Shown: positions 8,112 through 18,344, numbered from the stretch's first letter. The stretch: DNA of 64,000 nucleotides from Caviibacter sp963550915 (GCA_963550915.1 CAUVEB010000001.1:209367-273366); one strand, 5' to 3'. The notes: generated by a model not told the origin, from the letters alone. Numbers and translations: made by a program.

Positions 8112-10767
8112 TTATGCTAAAAAATTCGCATTAGACACAACAACATTTATTAAAAAGCTAGCTAATTTAGGAATAAATGACAAGACTGCACTTAATAAAT
8201 TAGATGAAAGAGAAATAGAACTTATTGAAAAAAATATGTCAAAAATAATTGAGAGTGAAGGAAACGTAGAAATAAAAAATAATAATATGGATGAAAAAAG
8301 TATAAAAAAAGAAAATAATGTTGTTCAAGAAAAAATGATTTTCACACACAAGAAAAAAGAAAATACTAATAAGAATGAAAATAAGAATTTTTCTGAAAAT
8401 AGATTTAAAAATGATAGATTTGATAATAAGAAAAAGGAAAATAAATTCCAAAAAAATGAAAATCAAACTAATCAATATTCTCAAGAACAAAATAAGCAAT
8501 ATGATAAGCCAAAGAGTTTTGATAGACAATATAGTGGAGATAGAAATAATAGACCACAAAATAAGACATACAATAATGAGAATAGAAACTTTAATAAAGA
8601 TAATAATCAAAAAGATAATAGAACATATAAGGACAACAAAGATTTTAATAAAGATAGAAATAATAAATTTTCAAAAGATGCAAGCGATAATAAAAACTTT
8701 AGTAAAGATAATAAAAATCGTAATTTTAATAGAGATAATGCCTCGTCAAATGATAAGAAAAACTATTTTAATGACAATAAAAAACAAACAGCAGTTATAC
8801 CTGAATCAGAAACACCTGCTGTAAAAAATACAAAATCAGCAAAAGGTAAAACTAAGTTTGATAAGAAAAAATATGAAAATGAGAAAAAGTCAAAAGAAGA
8901 AGAAAGAAAGTTAAAAGAATTGAGAACTGACTTCAGAAAAGACGATACTAAGAAAAAAGTTAAGAAAAAAGAAAAAGAACTAAAAAATGAAATAATAAAA
9001 ATTGATGATGGTTCTGGATTAATTAAGATATCTGGAGAAATAACAGTTAAAGAATTAGCTGAAAAGCTTGGAATAACAGCTTCTGACATAATTAAAAAAT
9101 TCTTTATGCAAGGTAAGATGCTAACAGCAAATGCAGTTCTATCAGTAGAAGAAGTAGAAGAAGTTGCACTTGAATATGATGTACTTGTTGAGCAAGAAAT
9201 TGCTGAAGAAGTTTCATTTGGTGAAAAATACAATCTTGAAATTACAGATAAAGAAGAAGATTTAACATCAAGAGCTCCAGTTATAACAATAATGGGACAC
9301 GTTGACCATGGTAAGACATCGCTACTTGATGCATTAAGACATACAAATGTAATTCAATCTGAAGCTGGAGGAATTACACAAAGCATAGGTGCATATCAAG
9401 TTGAATGGAAGGGTAATAAAATTACATTCATTGATACACCGGGTCACGAAGCTTTCACTGAAATGAGAGCAAGAGGAGCAAATATAACTGACATTTCAAT
9501 ATTAATAGTTGCAGCAGATGACGGTGTTAAACCACAAACAGTTGAAGCTATATCTCATGCAAAAGAAGCAAATGTACCTATAATAGTTGCAATTAACAAA
9601 ATTGATAAACCATCAGCTAACCCTATGAAAGTTAAACAAGAGTTAATGGAATATGGTTTAATATCTCATGAATGGGGTGGAGATACTGAATTTGTTGAAA
9701 TTTCAGCTAAACAAAAGATAAATCTTGATCAATTACTAGAAACAATAGTTCTTACATCTGAGTTATTAGAATTAAAAGCAAACTCTAAAAAGAGAGCTAA
9801 AGCTGTTATAGTTGAATCAAAACTTGATTCACAAGTTGGAGTTATTGCAGATATTTTAATCCAAGAAGGAGAACTTAAAATAGGAGATATATTTGTTGCA
9901 GGTCAATCACACGGTAAGGTAAGAACTATGGTTGATGATAAAGGTAACAAAATTACAAAAGCTCTTCCATCAACACCAGTTGAAATTACAGGATTTAGTG
10001 AATTACCTGAAGCAGGGGCTGTAATTTACTGTGTACAAAATGATAAACAAGCACGTAAAATAATTGAAGACTATAAGAATAATGTTAAGACTAATGATAT
10101 AAACAATAAAAAACATATATCACTAGAAAGTCTTTCAAAAGAATTAGAAGATCAACAATTAAAAGAATTAAAATGTATAATAAGAGCAGATACAAAAGGT
10201 TCAGCACAAGCACTACAAGAAGCACTTGCAAAATTATCAACTGACAAGGTTAATATTAATATAATACAATCATCAGCAGGAGCAATAACAGAAGGAGATA
10301 TTAAACTTGCAGAAGCTTCTAACGCTATAATCATTGGATTTAATGTTAGACCAACAACAACTGCTAGAAATGAATCTGAAAAAACAGGTGTTGAAATCAG
10401 AACATATAATGTAATTTATCATGTAACTGAAGATATTGAAAAAGCAATGAAAGGAATGCTTGATCCTGAATTTAGAGAAGTTTATCATGGTCGTTTAGAA
10501 GTTAAACAAGTATTTAAGATTAGTAATGTTGGTAACATAGCTGGAGCTTTAGTTGTTGACGGTAAGATATATAGAAATTCAAAAATTAGAGTACTTAGAA
10601 ATGGTGTTATAACTTTTGAAGGAGAAATATCTTCATTAAAGAGATATAAAGATGATGCTAAAGAAGCTAATATAGGACAAGATTGTGGTATAAGTATAAA
10701 AGACTTTAATGATATAAAAGAAGACGATATTATTGAAGCGTATACTTTAGAAGAAATAGCTAGATAG
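8092..10767 (+). CDS. infB: Translation initiation factor IF-2
   Basis: IF-2 is the GTPase that places initiator fMet-tRNA on the 30S subunit and promotes 70S joining. G1 GHVDHGKTS lies near residue 402, G3 DTPGHE near 448 and NKID near 501. An IF2_N domain (EITVKELAEKLGITASDI) lies near 310-345. Residues about 65-290 are an Asn/Lys/Asp/Arg-rich low-complexity linker with repeats such as NFNKDNN and KDNK, longer and more Asn-rich than usual. The start ATG 8092 follows AGGTGAT; GTG 8083 is less likely. The gene overlaps ylxR and is followed by rbfA, the standard order. The protein is 891 aa. Confidence 0.97.
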   Translation: MGNRVYDYAKKFALDTTTFIKKLANLGINDKTALNKLDEREIELIEKNMSKIIESEGNVEIKNNNMDEKSIKKENNVVQEKMIFTHKKKENTNKNENKNFSENRFKNDRFDNKKKENKFQKNENQTNQYSQEQNKQYDKPKSFDRQYSGDRNNRPQNKTYNNENRNFNKDNNQKDNRTYKDNKDFNKDRNNKFSKDASDNKNFSKDNKNRNFNRDNASSNDKKNYFNDNKKQTAVIPESETPAVKNTKSAKGKTKFDKKKYENEKKSKEEERKLKELRTDFRKDDTKKKVKKKEKELKNEIIKIDDGSGLIKISGEITVKELAEKLGITASDIIKKFFMQGKMLTANAVLSVEEVEEVALEYDVLVEQEIAEEVSFGEKYNLEITDKEEDLTSRAPVITIMGHVDHGKTSLLDALRHTNVIQSEAGGITQSIGAYQVEWKGNKITFIDTPGHEAFTEMRARGANITDISILIVAADDGVKPQTVEAISHAKEANVPIIVAINKIDKPSANPMKVKQELMEYGLISHEWGGDTEFVEISAKQKINLDQLLETIVLTSELLELKANSKKRAKAVIVESKLDSQVGVIADILIQEGELKIGDIFVAGQSHGKVRTMVDDKGNKITKALPSTPVEITGFSELPEAGAVIYCVQNDKQARKIIEDYKNNVKTNDINNKKHISLESLSKELEDQQLKELKCIIRADTKGSAQALQEALAKLSTDKVNINIIQSSAGAITEGDIKLAEASNAIIIGFNVRPTTTARNESEKTGVEIRTYNVIYHVTEDIEKAMKGMLDPEFREVYHGRLEVKQVFKISNVGNIAGALVVDGKIYRNSKIRVLRNGVITFEGEISSLKRYKDDAKEANIGQDCGISIKDFNDIKEDDIIEAYTLEEIAR

Positions 10768-10775
10768 GAATATTT

Positions 10776-11129
10776 ATGAATGATAGAAGAATAAAAGGAC
10801 TTGAAAAAGAAATTTCAAGAATAATAGGAACTTCTATATTATTAGACATAAAAAACGAAAAAATTAGCAGACTTGTAACAGTTCATAATGTGAAATTAAC
10901 AAAGGACGCAAGATATGTTGATGTAACTTTTTCAGTTTTAAATGTAAATGACAATATCAATAAAGACAAGCTTTTTGAGGATATAAAAAAATTAAGTGGA
11001 TTTTTTAGAAAAAAACTTAGTGAAAATCTTGAAATAAGATACACACCTGAAGTAAGAGTGCATCTTGATGATAGTGTTGAATATAGTATAAAAATGTCTA
11101 AATTAATTGATGAAGTACTTGAAAAATAA
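10776..11129 (+). CDS. rbfA: Ribosome-binding factor A
   Basis: RbfA is a 30S-subunit assembly and cold-adaptation factor that acts on 16S rRNA maturation. The 117-aa single KH-type domain shows VTVHNVKLTKDARYVDVTFS and the C-terminal RYTPEVRVHLDDSVEYSIKM typical of the family. It follows infB by eight bases and closes the operon. Possible promoter elements for the next gene overlap its last codons. Confidence 0.95.
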   Translation: MNDRRIKGLEKEISRIIGTSILLDIKNEKISRLVTVHNVKLTKDARYVDVTFSVLNVNDNINKDKLFEDIKKLSGFFRKKLSENLEIRYTPEVRVHLDDSVEYSIKMSKLIDEVLEK

Positions 11130-11148
11130 AAATATATACAGATAAAAT
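11119..11148 (+). promoter_or_regulatory. Putative promoter for tig
   Basis: TTGAAA at 11119-11124 and TAAAAT at 11143-11148 are spaced by 18 bases, ahead of tig and its AGGAGG ribosome-binding site. No terminator separates rbfA from tig, so read-through may also occur. Confidence 0.4.
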
Positions 11149-11182
11149 AATTCGTGATAGAATAAAAAAATAGGAGGATAAA

Positions 11183-12463
11183 ATGTATAATATAGAAAAA
11201 TTAGCAAACTCAGAAGTATTAGTAAAAATAGAATTAGGTGAAAAAGAATTAAAAGATTTAAGAGCAAAAGTTCTTGAAAAATATAAGAGTGCAAAGGTTG
11301 ATGGATTTAGAAAAGGACATGTTCCTATGGATGTTATTGAAAAAACATTTGGAACACAAATAAAAGAAGATTTATTAAATGAAACATTAAATTCAGTAAT
11401 GCCTCTTGTTATAAAAGAGAACAACTTATCACTTATAGGTCAAATGGAACTTGAAAATTATTCAATGACAGATGATAAACTAGAAATACAAGTTAAGTTT
11501 GAGGTTAAACCAGAATTTGAATTACCTGAATATAAAGGGCTTAAAATAGAATTAGAAAAAGAAGAAGTTACTGAATCAGAAGTTGAAGATAAATTAAAAA
11601 ATATAGCTAGCACATTAAAATCATATGAAACATTAGCAGAAGATGCAAAAGCAGAATTAGGTCATATTGCAAATATAAATTTTGAAGGTTTTGTAGATGG
11701 TGTTGCATTTGAAGGTGGAAAATTTGATGGTTATGACTTAAAATTAGGTTCAAAATCATTCATAGACACTTTTGAAGAACAAATAGTAGATCACGTTGTA
11801 AATGATGAATTTGATGTAAATGTAGTATTCCCAGAAGAATATCACCAAGAAAACTTAAAAGGAAAACCTGCTTTATTTAAAGTAAAATTAAACTCATTAA
11901 AAGTTGAAAAATTACCTGAAATTAACGATGAAATGGCTAAATTAAAAGGTTATGATACTTTAGAAGACTATAAAAAAGCTTTAATTGCTGAAATTGAAGT
12001 TAATAAAGAAGAAATGGCTAAAAACAAAAAATACGAACAAATAGCTGATCATTTAGTTAAAAATACAGTTATGGAATTACCATTAAAATTAGTTGAATCA
12101 GAAGCAGAACACCAATTTAATGAAATGAAAAATCAATTATCTATGCAAGGTATAGATATGAGTAAATTCTATGAAATGTCTGGAAAAACTGAAGAAGACT
12201 ATAAAGAATTAAATAAAGAAAGAGCAACAAATATTGTTAAATACAACTTCATTATTTCAAAAATAGCTGAAATAGAAAAAATTGAAGTAAGCAAAGAAGA
12301 AGTAGAAAACGAATTAGAAAAAGTTGCAAATATGTACAGAATGACAAAAGAAGAATTAATAGCAGAATTACAAAAGAGTAATATGTTAGAAAATTACATG
12401 AATCAAATGTCAGGTACTGTTTATATGGAAAAAATGAGAAAATTCCTTATTGAAAACAACTAA
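11183..12463 (+). CDS. tig: Trigger factor (ribosome-associated chaperone)
   Basis: This peptidyl-prolyl isomerase and chaperone binds at the ribosome exit tunnel and shields nascent chains. The N-terminal ribosome-binding loop reads GFRKGHVP near residues 41-48 (consensus GFRxGKxP). An FKBP-like middle domain follows (GHIANINFEGFVDGVAFEGG), then a long helical C-terminal domain rich in Glu and Lys. At 426 aa the length is standard. The start has a strong AGGAGG. It heads the tig-clpP-clpX-lon cluster found in many bacteria. Confidence 0.96.
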   Translation: MYNIEKLANSEVLVKIELGEKELKDLRAKVLEKYKSAKVDGFRKGHVPMDVIEKTFGTQIKEDLLNETLNSVMPLVIKENNLSLIGQMELENYSMTDDKLEIQVKFEVKPEFELPEYKGLKIELEKEEVTESEVEDKLKNIASTLKSYETLAEDAKAELGHIANINFEGFVDGVAFEGGKFDGYDLKLGSKSFIDTFEEQIVDHVVNDEFDVNVVFPEEYHQENLKGKPALFKVKLNSLKVEKLPEINDEMAKLKGYDTLEDYKKALIAEIEVNKEEMAKNKKYEQIADHLVKNTVMELPLKLVESEAEHQFNEMKNQLSMQGIDMSKFYEMSGKTEEDYKELNKERATNIVKYNFIISKIAEIEKIEVSKEEVENELEKVANMYRMTKEELIAELQKSNMLENYMNQMSGTVYMEKMRKFLIENN

Positions 12464-12477
12464 AAAGGAGACAAAAT

Positions 12478-13050
12478 ATGATTTATCCATTTATTCATGA
12501 AGAAGAAGGTGGAATTGAAAGAACATATAATATTTTTTCAAGACTATTAAAAGATAGAATAATATTTTTAATGGGTGAAGTAAATGATGAAATGGCAAAC
12601 ACAATAATAGCACAATTACTTTACCTTAATGCACAAGATAAGGATAAAGATATAACAATGTATATTAATAGCCCAGGTGGTTCTGTAACTGCTGGGCTTG
12701 GTATATATGACACTATGAAACATATTAACTGTAAGGTTTCAACTGTATGTATAGGGCAAGCAGCAAGTATGGGTGCATTTTTACTTACAGCTGGTGAAAA
12801 AGGTAAAAGATTTTCACTACCTAATTCAAGAATAATGATACACCAAGTATTAGGTGGAATTGGTTATTCACAAGCAACTGATGTTGAAATACATACAAAA
12901 GAAATGCTAAGACTAAAGGATTTACTAAATGAAGAAATGGCTAAAAATGTTGGTAAAACTAAAAAAACCGTTGAAAAAGACACAGATAGAGATAACTTTA
13001 TGTCAGCAGATGAAGCAGTTAAGTATGGCTTAATCGATAAAGTAATATAA
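12478..13050 (+). CDS. clpP: ATP-dependent Clp protease proteolytic subunit
   Basis: ClpP is a tetradecameric serine protease that degrades substrates unfolded by ClpX or ClpA/C. The catalytic triad is visible: Ser97 in GQAASMGAF, His122 in IMIHQ and Asp168 in EKDTDRDNFMSA. At 190 aa it matches the mature enzyme. AAAAGGAG lies just before the ATG. clpX follows after 11 bases, so the unfoldase and peptidase are made together. Confidence 0.97.
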   Translation: MIYPFIHEEEGGIERTYNIFSRLLKDRIIFLMGEVNDEMANTIIAQLLYLNAQDKDKDITMYINSPGGSVTAGLGIYDTMKHINCKVSTVCIGQAASMGAFLLTAGEKGKRFSLPNSRIMIHQVLGGIGYSQATDVEIHTKEMLRLKDLLNEEMAKNVGKTKKTVEKDTDRDNFMSADEAVKYGLIDKVI

Positions 13051-13061
13051 TGGGAGTATGA

Positions 13062-14273
13062 ATGGATACAGAAGAAAAAGTAATTTGTTCTTTTTGTAAC
13101 GAATTAAAAGAAGATGTAATCGAATCAGAAAATGGTGCATATATATGTAAATCATGTGTTGAAGAGTGCCAAGAGATTTTTAATGATACAAAGTCAGAAA
13201 CTAAAAAGGACAGTAACATAAATTTACTTACACCAAAACAATTAAAAGAAAAATTAGATGAATATATAATAGGACAAGATGACGCTAAAAAAATATTATC
13301 GGTCGCTGTATATAATCACTTTAAGAGAATCATGTTAAAAGACAGCAAAAACAGTGATGTTGAAATACAAAAGTCTAATATACTTTTAATTGGACCAACT
13401 GGTAGTGGTAAGACTCTACTTGCACAAACACTTGCAAGAATTTTAAATGTACCCATTGCAATAGCAGATGCAACAACAGTTACAGAAGCTGGTTATGTTG
13501 GTGATGATGTTGAAAATGTACTTTTAAAACTAATAAAAGCAGCTGATTACGATATTGAAAAAGCACAAAATGGAATAATATATATTGACGAAATAGACAA
13601 GATTGCTAGAAAATCAGAAAATACATCTATAACAAGAGATGTATCTGGAGAAGGTGTCCAACAAGCACTACTTAAAATTGTTGAGGGTACTGTCTCAAGT
13701 GTACCTCCACAAGGTGGTAGAAAGCATCCAAACCAAGAAATGTTAGAAATAGATACAACTAATATACTATTTATTGTTGGTGGAGCATTTTCAGGTTTAG
13801 AAAGTAGAATAAAAAGTAGATTTAATGTAAAACAAATTGGTTTTGATAAAGAAAGTGAAAAAGTAAATCTTGATGAAAATACAATATTCAAAAATGTTTT
13901 ACCTGAAGATCTAAGAAAATTTGGTATAATACCGGAGCTTATTGGTAGATTTCCTGTTATAGCAGCACTTAATCAACTTGATAAAAAAGCATTGGTTAAA
14001 ATACTAGTTGAACCAAAAAATGCACTTATAAAGCAATATAAGAAGTTTTTTGATATGGAAGACGTAAACCTTATCTTTAGTGATGAGGCATTAGAAGAAA
14101 TAGCAAATCTTGCATTAAAAAGAAAAATTGGTGCAAGAGGTCTAAGAAGTATAGTTGAAAATACACTACTTGACTTAATGTATGAAATTCCTAGTGATAA
14201 GAGTATAAAAGAAGTAATTGTAGATAAAAAATTAATAGATGAAAAAAACTATGAAAATGTAAAAGGAGAATAA
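13062..14273 (+). CDS. clpX: ATP-dependent Clp protease ATPase subunit ClpX
   Basis: ClpX is the AAA+ unfoldase that feeds ClpP. An N-terminal zinc-binding domain uses CSFC (Cys9, Cys12) and a second CKSC pair near residues 28-31. Walker A GPTGSGKT lies near 111, Walker B IIYIDEIDK near 172, and the pore/ISRD region and sensor RGLRSIVE lie in the C-terminal half. At 403 aa it is near the usual 410-420. ATG 13062 is preceded by GGGAG. It sits between clpP and lon. Confidence 0.97.
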   Translation: MDTEEKVICSFCNELKEDVIESENGAYICKSCVEECQEIFNDTKSETKKDSNINLLTPKQLKEKLDEYIIGQDDAKKILSVAVYNHFKRIMLKDSKNSDVEIQKSNILLIGPTGSGKTLLAQTLARILNVPIAIADATTVTEAGYVGDDVENVLLKLIKAADYDIEKAQNGIIYIDEIDKIARKSENTSITRDVSGEGVQQALLKIVEGTVSSVPPQGGRKHPNQEMLEIDTTNILFIVGGAFSGLESRIKSRFNVKQIGFDKESEKVNLDENTIFKNVLPEDLRKFGIIPELIGRFPVIAALNQLDKKALVKILVEPKNALIKQYKKFFDMEDVNLIFSDEALEEIANLALKRKIGARGLRSIVENTLLDLMYEIPSDKSIKEVIVDKKLIDEKNYENVKGE

Positions 14274-14275
14274 AA

Positions 14276-16588
14276 ATGATACCAGTACTACCACTAAAAG
14301 AAATAGTATCAATGCCTAGTGTTAGATCATCAGTATATGTTGGTAGAAAAATCAGTGTTAATTCACTACTTGAATCAGATGCATTATCTGGTGAAATTGT
14401 TTTACTTTTGCAAAAAGATCAGAAAAAAGAGAATATAAACGTTCTTGAAGACTTAGTACAATACGGAATACTTGCTAAAATTGTTAGCATAACAAAAATA
14501 GAAAACAAGACATATAAGGCAACTCTTGAGGGTGTACAAAGAATTAAAGTAAAAGATATTTACTATGAAAAAGAAAAAAATGTATACTATGCAAAAGTGT
14601 CTAAAATGAGAACAAAAAAAGCATTGCCTGATGATGAATTTTTCTCAAAAGAAAGTATTGTGAAGAAAGCTAAAGAATATTTACAAAATATAGATGCAGA
14701 ATTATCAAATAAATTAGAAATTGATAGTGATGATGTAGAAAAAGTACTTGATTTCTATATTCAAAGATTTCCATTTTCATCTAAAGAAAAGCAAAAATTC
14801 ATTGAAATGGCAGATTTAAAAACAAGAATCACATATTTTTATGAATTGATTGATAAAGATAAGGGAAAAATAAAGATTGATAGAGAAATTGAAACAAAAG
14901 TACAAGCTAACATGAGTGAGGCACAAAAGGCATATTATCTAAGAGAAAAACTAAAAGTTATTAAAGATGAATTAGGTGAAGAATATGCAGAGGGTTCTGT
15001 TCAAGATCAATTAGCTAAAATCAATGATTCAAAAATGCCTGAAAAATTAAAAGAAAAATTAAAAAAGGAATTAAACAAAATAAAAAAATTACCTGATTTT
15101 TCTCAGGAATATAATGTTATCAGTAGCTATATTGATGTTGTATTAGAACTTCCTTTTGAAGAAAGTAAAAAAGAACCTATTGATATAAAGAGATCAAAAG
15201 AAATTTTAGATGAGTATCACTACGGTTTAAAAGAGGTTAAAGACACAATATTAGAATATTTATCTGTACTTGAATTAAAACAAAGTAAAAAGAAAAATGA
15301 AAAAGATAAGTTCACTACTATTTTATGTTTAGTAGGACCACCAGGTGTAGGTAAAACATCATTTGCAAGTTCAATTGCAAAAGCAATGAATAGAAAATTT
15401 GAAAAGATAAGCCTTGGTGGAGTAAATGATGAAAGTGAAATAAGAGGTCATAGAAGAACATATGTAGGTGCTATGCCAGGTAGAATAATTGATGCTATGA
15501 AAAGAGTAGGAGTTACAAACCCAGTTATACTACTTGATGAAATTGATAAATTAGATTCAAATTTTAGAGGAGATCCTGCTTCAGCACTACTTGAAGTACT
15601 TGATCCTTCACAAAACTCAAAATTTGAAGATCATTTTATAGATTTCCCATATGATTTATCAAATGTATTATTCATATGTACTGCAAATAATTATCAAGGT
15701 ATACCTGCCCCTTTATATGACAGACTTGAAGTTATTGAACTTGATTCATATACAGAACTTGAAAAGCTAAATATTGCAAAAAGACATTTAATTTCACAAG
15801 TTAAAAATGAAACTGGTATTGATATGGATTTAAGTGATAAGGTAATACTTAAAATTATAAACTCATATACAAGAGAAGCAGGAGTAAGAAATTTAAAACG
15901 TGAAATAAGTAAATTATTTAGAAAAATTGCAAGAAAAATATTAGAAGACGACAATAATAAGAAGATAAATATAACTGTTAAAAATTTAAAAGATTATTTA
16001 GGTCCAGAGTACTTTAAACCTGAAAAGATAGCAACTAAAAAGGCAAAAATAGGAATAGTAAATGGACTTGCTTGGACAGCTGTAGGAGGGACAACTCTTG
16101 AGGTGCAGGCAGTTAAAATGCAAGGTTCAGGCTCACTTTTACTTACAGGTAAATTAGGTGATGTTATGCAAGAATCAGCAAGAGTAAGCTATTCATATGT
16201 TAGATCAATAAAAGACTATCTAAAAATAAAAGAAGAATTTAATAAAACGGTTGATTTACATTTACACTTTCCAGAAGGTGCAGTTCCAAAAGATGGACCA
16301 TCAGCTGGTATTACAATAACAACTGCAATAATATCAGTACTAACTGATATGAAAGTAAGACAAGACATAGCAATGACTGGAGAAATAACAATAACAGGTG
16401 AAGTATTAGCTGTTGGAGGTATAAAAGAGAAAGTCATAGCTGCTCATAGAATTGGTATAAGAGAAGTAATATTACCTTTTGAAAATAAGGTTGATACTGA
16501 AATTTTACCAAAAGAAATTTTAAGTGACATGAAATTTAATTTTGTAAAAGACTATAAAGAAGTACTAAAATTAGCATTTTTACAATAG
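14276..16588 (+). CDS. lon: ATP-dependent protease Lon
   Basis: Lon is a cytoplasmic hexameric AAA+ protease for damaged and regulatory proteins. The N-terminal LON substrate-binding domain (IPVLPLKEIVSMPS at the start) is followed by a helical linker. Walker A GPPGVGKTS lies near residue 355 and Walker B VILLDEIDKL near 421. The C-terminal peptidase has catalytic Ser676 in KDGPSAGIT and a Lys near 719 in GGIKEKVIAA. At 770 aa it is full length. AAAAGGAG precedes the ATG, two bases after the clpX stop. Confidence 0.97.
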   Translation: MIPVLPLKEIVSMPSVRSSVYVGRKISVNSLLESDALSGEIVLLLQKDQKKENINVLEDLVQYGILAKIVSITKIENKTYKATLEGVQRIKVKDIYYEKEKNVYYAKVSKMRTKKALPDDEFFSKESIVKKAKEYLQNIDAELSNKLEIDSDDVEKVLDFYIQRFPFSSKEKQKFIEMADLKTRITYFYELIDKDKGKIKIDREIETKVQANMSEAQKAYYLREKLKVIKDELGEEYAEGSVQDQLAKINDSKMPEKLKEKLKKELNKIKKLPDFSQEYNVISSYIDVVLELPFEESKKEPIDIKRSKEILDEYHYGLKEVKDTILEYLSVLELKQSKKKNEKDKFTTILCLVGPPGVGKTSFASSIAKAMNRKFEKISLGGVNDESEIRGHRRTYVGAMPGRIIDAMKRVGVTNPVILLDEIDKLDSNFRGDPASALLEVLDPSQNSKFEDHFIDFPYDLSNVLFICTANNYQGIPAPLYDRLEVIELDSYTELEKLNIAKRHLISQVKNETGIDMDLSDKVILKIINSYTREAGVRNLKREISKLFRKIARKILEDDNNKKINITVKNLKDYLGPEYFKPEKIATKKAKIGIVNGLAWTAVGGTTLEVQAVKMQGSGSLLLTGKLGDVMQESARVSYSYVRSIKDYLKIKEEFNKTVDLHLHFPEGAVPKDGPSAGITITTAIISVLTDMKVRQDIAMTGEITITGEVLAVGGIKEKVIAAHRIGIREVILPFENKVDTEILPKEILSDMKFNFVKDYKEVLKLAFLQ

Positions 16589-16599
16589 AAAGGTAAATT

Positions 16600-16866
16600 A
16601 TGGATGCTTATAAATTAAAAATAATATTTTCATATATAATATTAGTAACTATAGTTTTTTTACCAACTATATTACTAAATATGAATAAGAAAAATAAGAT
16701 GATAAAACTGTTAAAAAGTCTGAAAATTGGTGATAAAATCGTTACAATAGGCGGTATACATGGTAGCATAGTAAAGGTTTTAGACAATACGGTCGACATT
16801 AGAGTTGATAAAGGTGTTTTTATGACTATATCAAAAAATGCAATAGAAAGGGTTATAAATGACTAA
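16600..16866 (+). CDS. yajC: Preprotein translocase accessory subunit YajC
   Basis: This is a small single-span inner-membrane protein associated with SecDF-YajC. One transmembrane helix lies at residues 8-25. The cytoplasmic domain carries the family pattern: LKIGDKIVTIGGIHGSIVKV and then VDIRVDKGVF. At 88 aa the length is right. secDF is not nearby. The 3' end overlaps the amidase start by 8 bases. Confidence 0.9.
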   Translation: MDAYKLKIIFSYIILVTIVFLPTILLNMNKKNKMIKLLKSLKIGDKIVTIGGIHGSIVKVLDNTVDIRVDKGVFMTISKNAIERVIND

Positions 16867-17884
16867 AATATTAAAAAAATTTATTTTCATAATATTTATG
16901 CTTATTTCAACTATTGCATATACTAGTAATATTGAGTCAATAACATATAGAGGCAATTCTCTTGTTATACGATTTTCAAAGACTATTTCACAGTATGAAG
17001 AAATATTTGATAAAAATAATCCTTCATTACTATTAACATTTAGTAAAACTGAATTTGATAGTAAAAAAATACCTATGCATATTGAAATATCAGATAAATA
17101 TTTAACAGATATTATAACTGAGAGCTTTGATGGAAACACAAGTATGGTTATATATATGCAAACTGGTACTACATATACAACTGTAAAAAAAGGTAATGAG
17201 TTAATAATTAGTTTTAAAAGTGCAAGTGTATTACCAAAAAGAAACTATACTATAGTTTTAGATGCCGGACACGGTGGAAAAGATAGTGGTGCTATTGGTA
17301 ATGGTTATAGAGAAAAAGATATAGCACTTGCCGTTATATTAAAACTATATGAAAATCTAAAAAGAGACTATAATGTAATTTTGACAAGAGATGATGATTA
17401 TTTTGTAACACTACCTGAAAGAGCTAAAATTGGAAATAAGGCACGTGCTGATCTATTTGTTAGCGTGCATCTAAATTCATCAACAAATAAAAAGGCTACT
17501 GGTTCAGAAGTATTCTATTTTTCAAAAAATCCATCATCTTATGCACAAGAGCTTGCAAAATATGAAAATAGTTTTGATAGAGAAGGAACAAGAATCATTG
17601 AAGCATCTCAGTTTGTTGTAGAGGATATACTATATAATCTAAATCAACAACAAAGTGCAAATCTTGCAAATAGCGTACTTGATAATATTGTAAAAAGTAT
17701 GCAACTTACAAGAAGAAGAGTTGCAGGAGCCAACTTTGCAGTTCTAAGAGGTTCTGTATCTCCTTCAATATTAATTGAGCTTGGTTTTATGTCAAATTAT
17801 GATGATGTACATAATTTTACATCAGAATCTGGTCAAATAAGGGCAGCAAATGCCATAGCTGATGCAATAAGAAAGCATTATTAG
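16859..17884 (+). CDS. N-acetylmuramoyl-L-alanine amidase with AMIN domain
   Basis: This periplasmic zinc amidase cuts the peptide side chain from peptidoglycan, usually during cell separation. An N-terminal signal peptide (residues 1-22, ending IAYTS) is followed by an AMIN-like beta domain (22-115) for envelope targeting. An Amidase_3 domain then starts at VLDAGHGGKDSGA. Zinc ligands are His in GHGG, Glu in YREKD and His in SVHLNSS, and ILIELGFMSN holds the catalytic Glu. AmiC is the closest named relative in E. coli. At 341 aa it is compact. Confidence 0.93.
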   Translation: MTKILKKFIFIIFMLISTIAYTSNIESITYRGNSLVIRFSKTISQYEEIFDKNNPSLLLTFSKTEFDSKKIPMHIEISDKYLTDIITESFDGNTSMVIYMQTGTTYTTVKKGNELIISFKSASVLPKRNYTIVLDAGHGGKDSGAIGNGYREKDIALAVILKLYENLKRDYNVILTRDDDYFVTLPERAKIGNKARADLFVSVHLNSSTNKKATGSEVFYFSKNPSSYAQELAKYENSFDREGTRIIEASQFVVEDILYNLNQQQSANLANSVLDNIVKSMQLTRRRVAGANFAVLRGSVSPSILIELGFMSNYDDVHNFTSESGQIRAANAIADAIRKHY

Positions 17885-17894
17885 GGGAATAAAT

Positions 17895-18335
17895 ATGAAA
17901 AAGAATTTATTAACGATAATCTTAGCAATTTTACTATTATTGATTATAATCTTGAATTTTGTTAGTAAACCTAATTTTTCAAATATATTATCACATGAAA
18001 ACAAGAATAATACAGTTATAAATAATAAGGTTGTTATATACACTTATTCTAAATCATCAGATGATATTTTAAAAAATGAAATTAAAATTGAAAATACGAG
18101 ATATTTAGATAAAATAGACTATATAAATTTAGTATTACAAAATTCAGAATATATTAATAAGACTATGGAAGTATTAGCAGTATATGAACTTGAAGACAAA
18201 AATTTAATTATAAAACTAAATGAAAATTTTAAAAAATTAAGTAATGACGATTACAATAAATTAGTTAAATCAATAAATGCAACTTTAAAAAATGTATTTT
18301 ATGATATAAATAAGATAATAATACAAATAGACTAA
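17895..18335 (+). CDS. Membrane-anchored GerMN-like domain protein
   Basis: A hydrophobic N-terminal segment (residues 5-24, no lipobox cysteine) is followed by a short linker and an exported domain. The order VVIYTYS, YLDKIDYINLVLQ, KNLIIKLNENFKKL and INATLKNVFYDINKIIIQID resembles the GerMN fold found in sporulation and envelope proteins next to cell-wall amidases. It starts 10 bases after the amidase stop, so a shared role in peptidoglycan processing is plausible but inferred. The transcript ends at the terminator that follows. Confidence 0.6.
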   Translation: MKKNLLTIILAILLLLIIILNFVSKPNFSNILSHENKNNTVINNKVVIYTYSKSSDDILKNEIKIENTRYLDKIDYINLVLQNSEYINKTMEVLAVYELEDKNLIIKLNENFKKLSNDDYNKLVKSINATLKNVFYDINKIIIQID

Positions 18336-18344
18336 TTGTAAAAG

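Noticed and set aside
8375..8824. 149-codon plus-strand frame inside infB
   Set aside because: It is a shifted frame of the low-complexity Asn/Lys region of infB, consists almost only of Ile/Lys/Met, and has no ribosome-binding site of its own.
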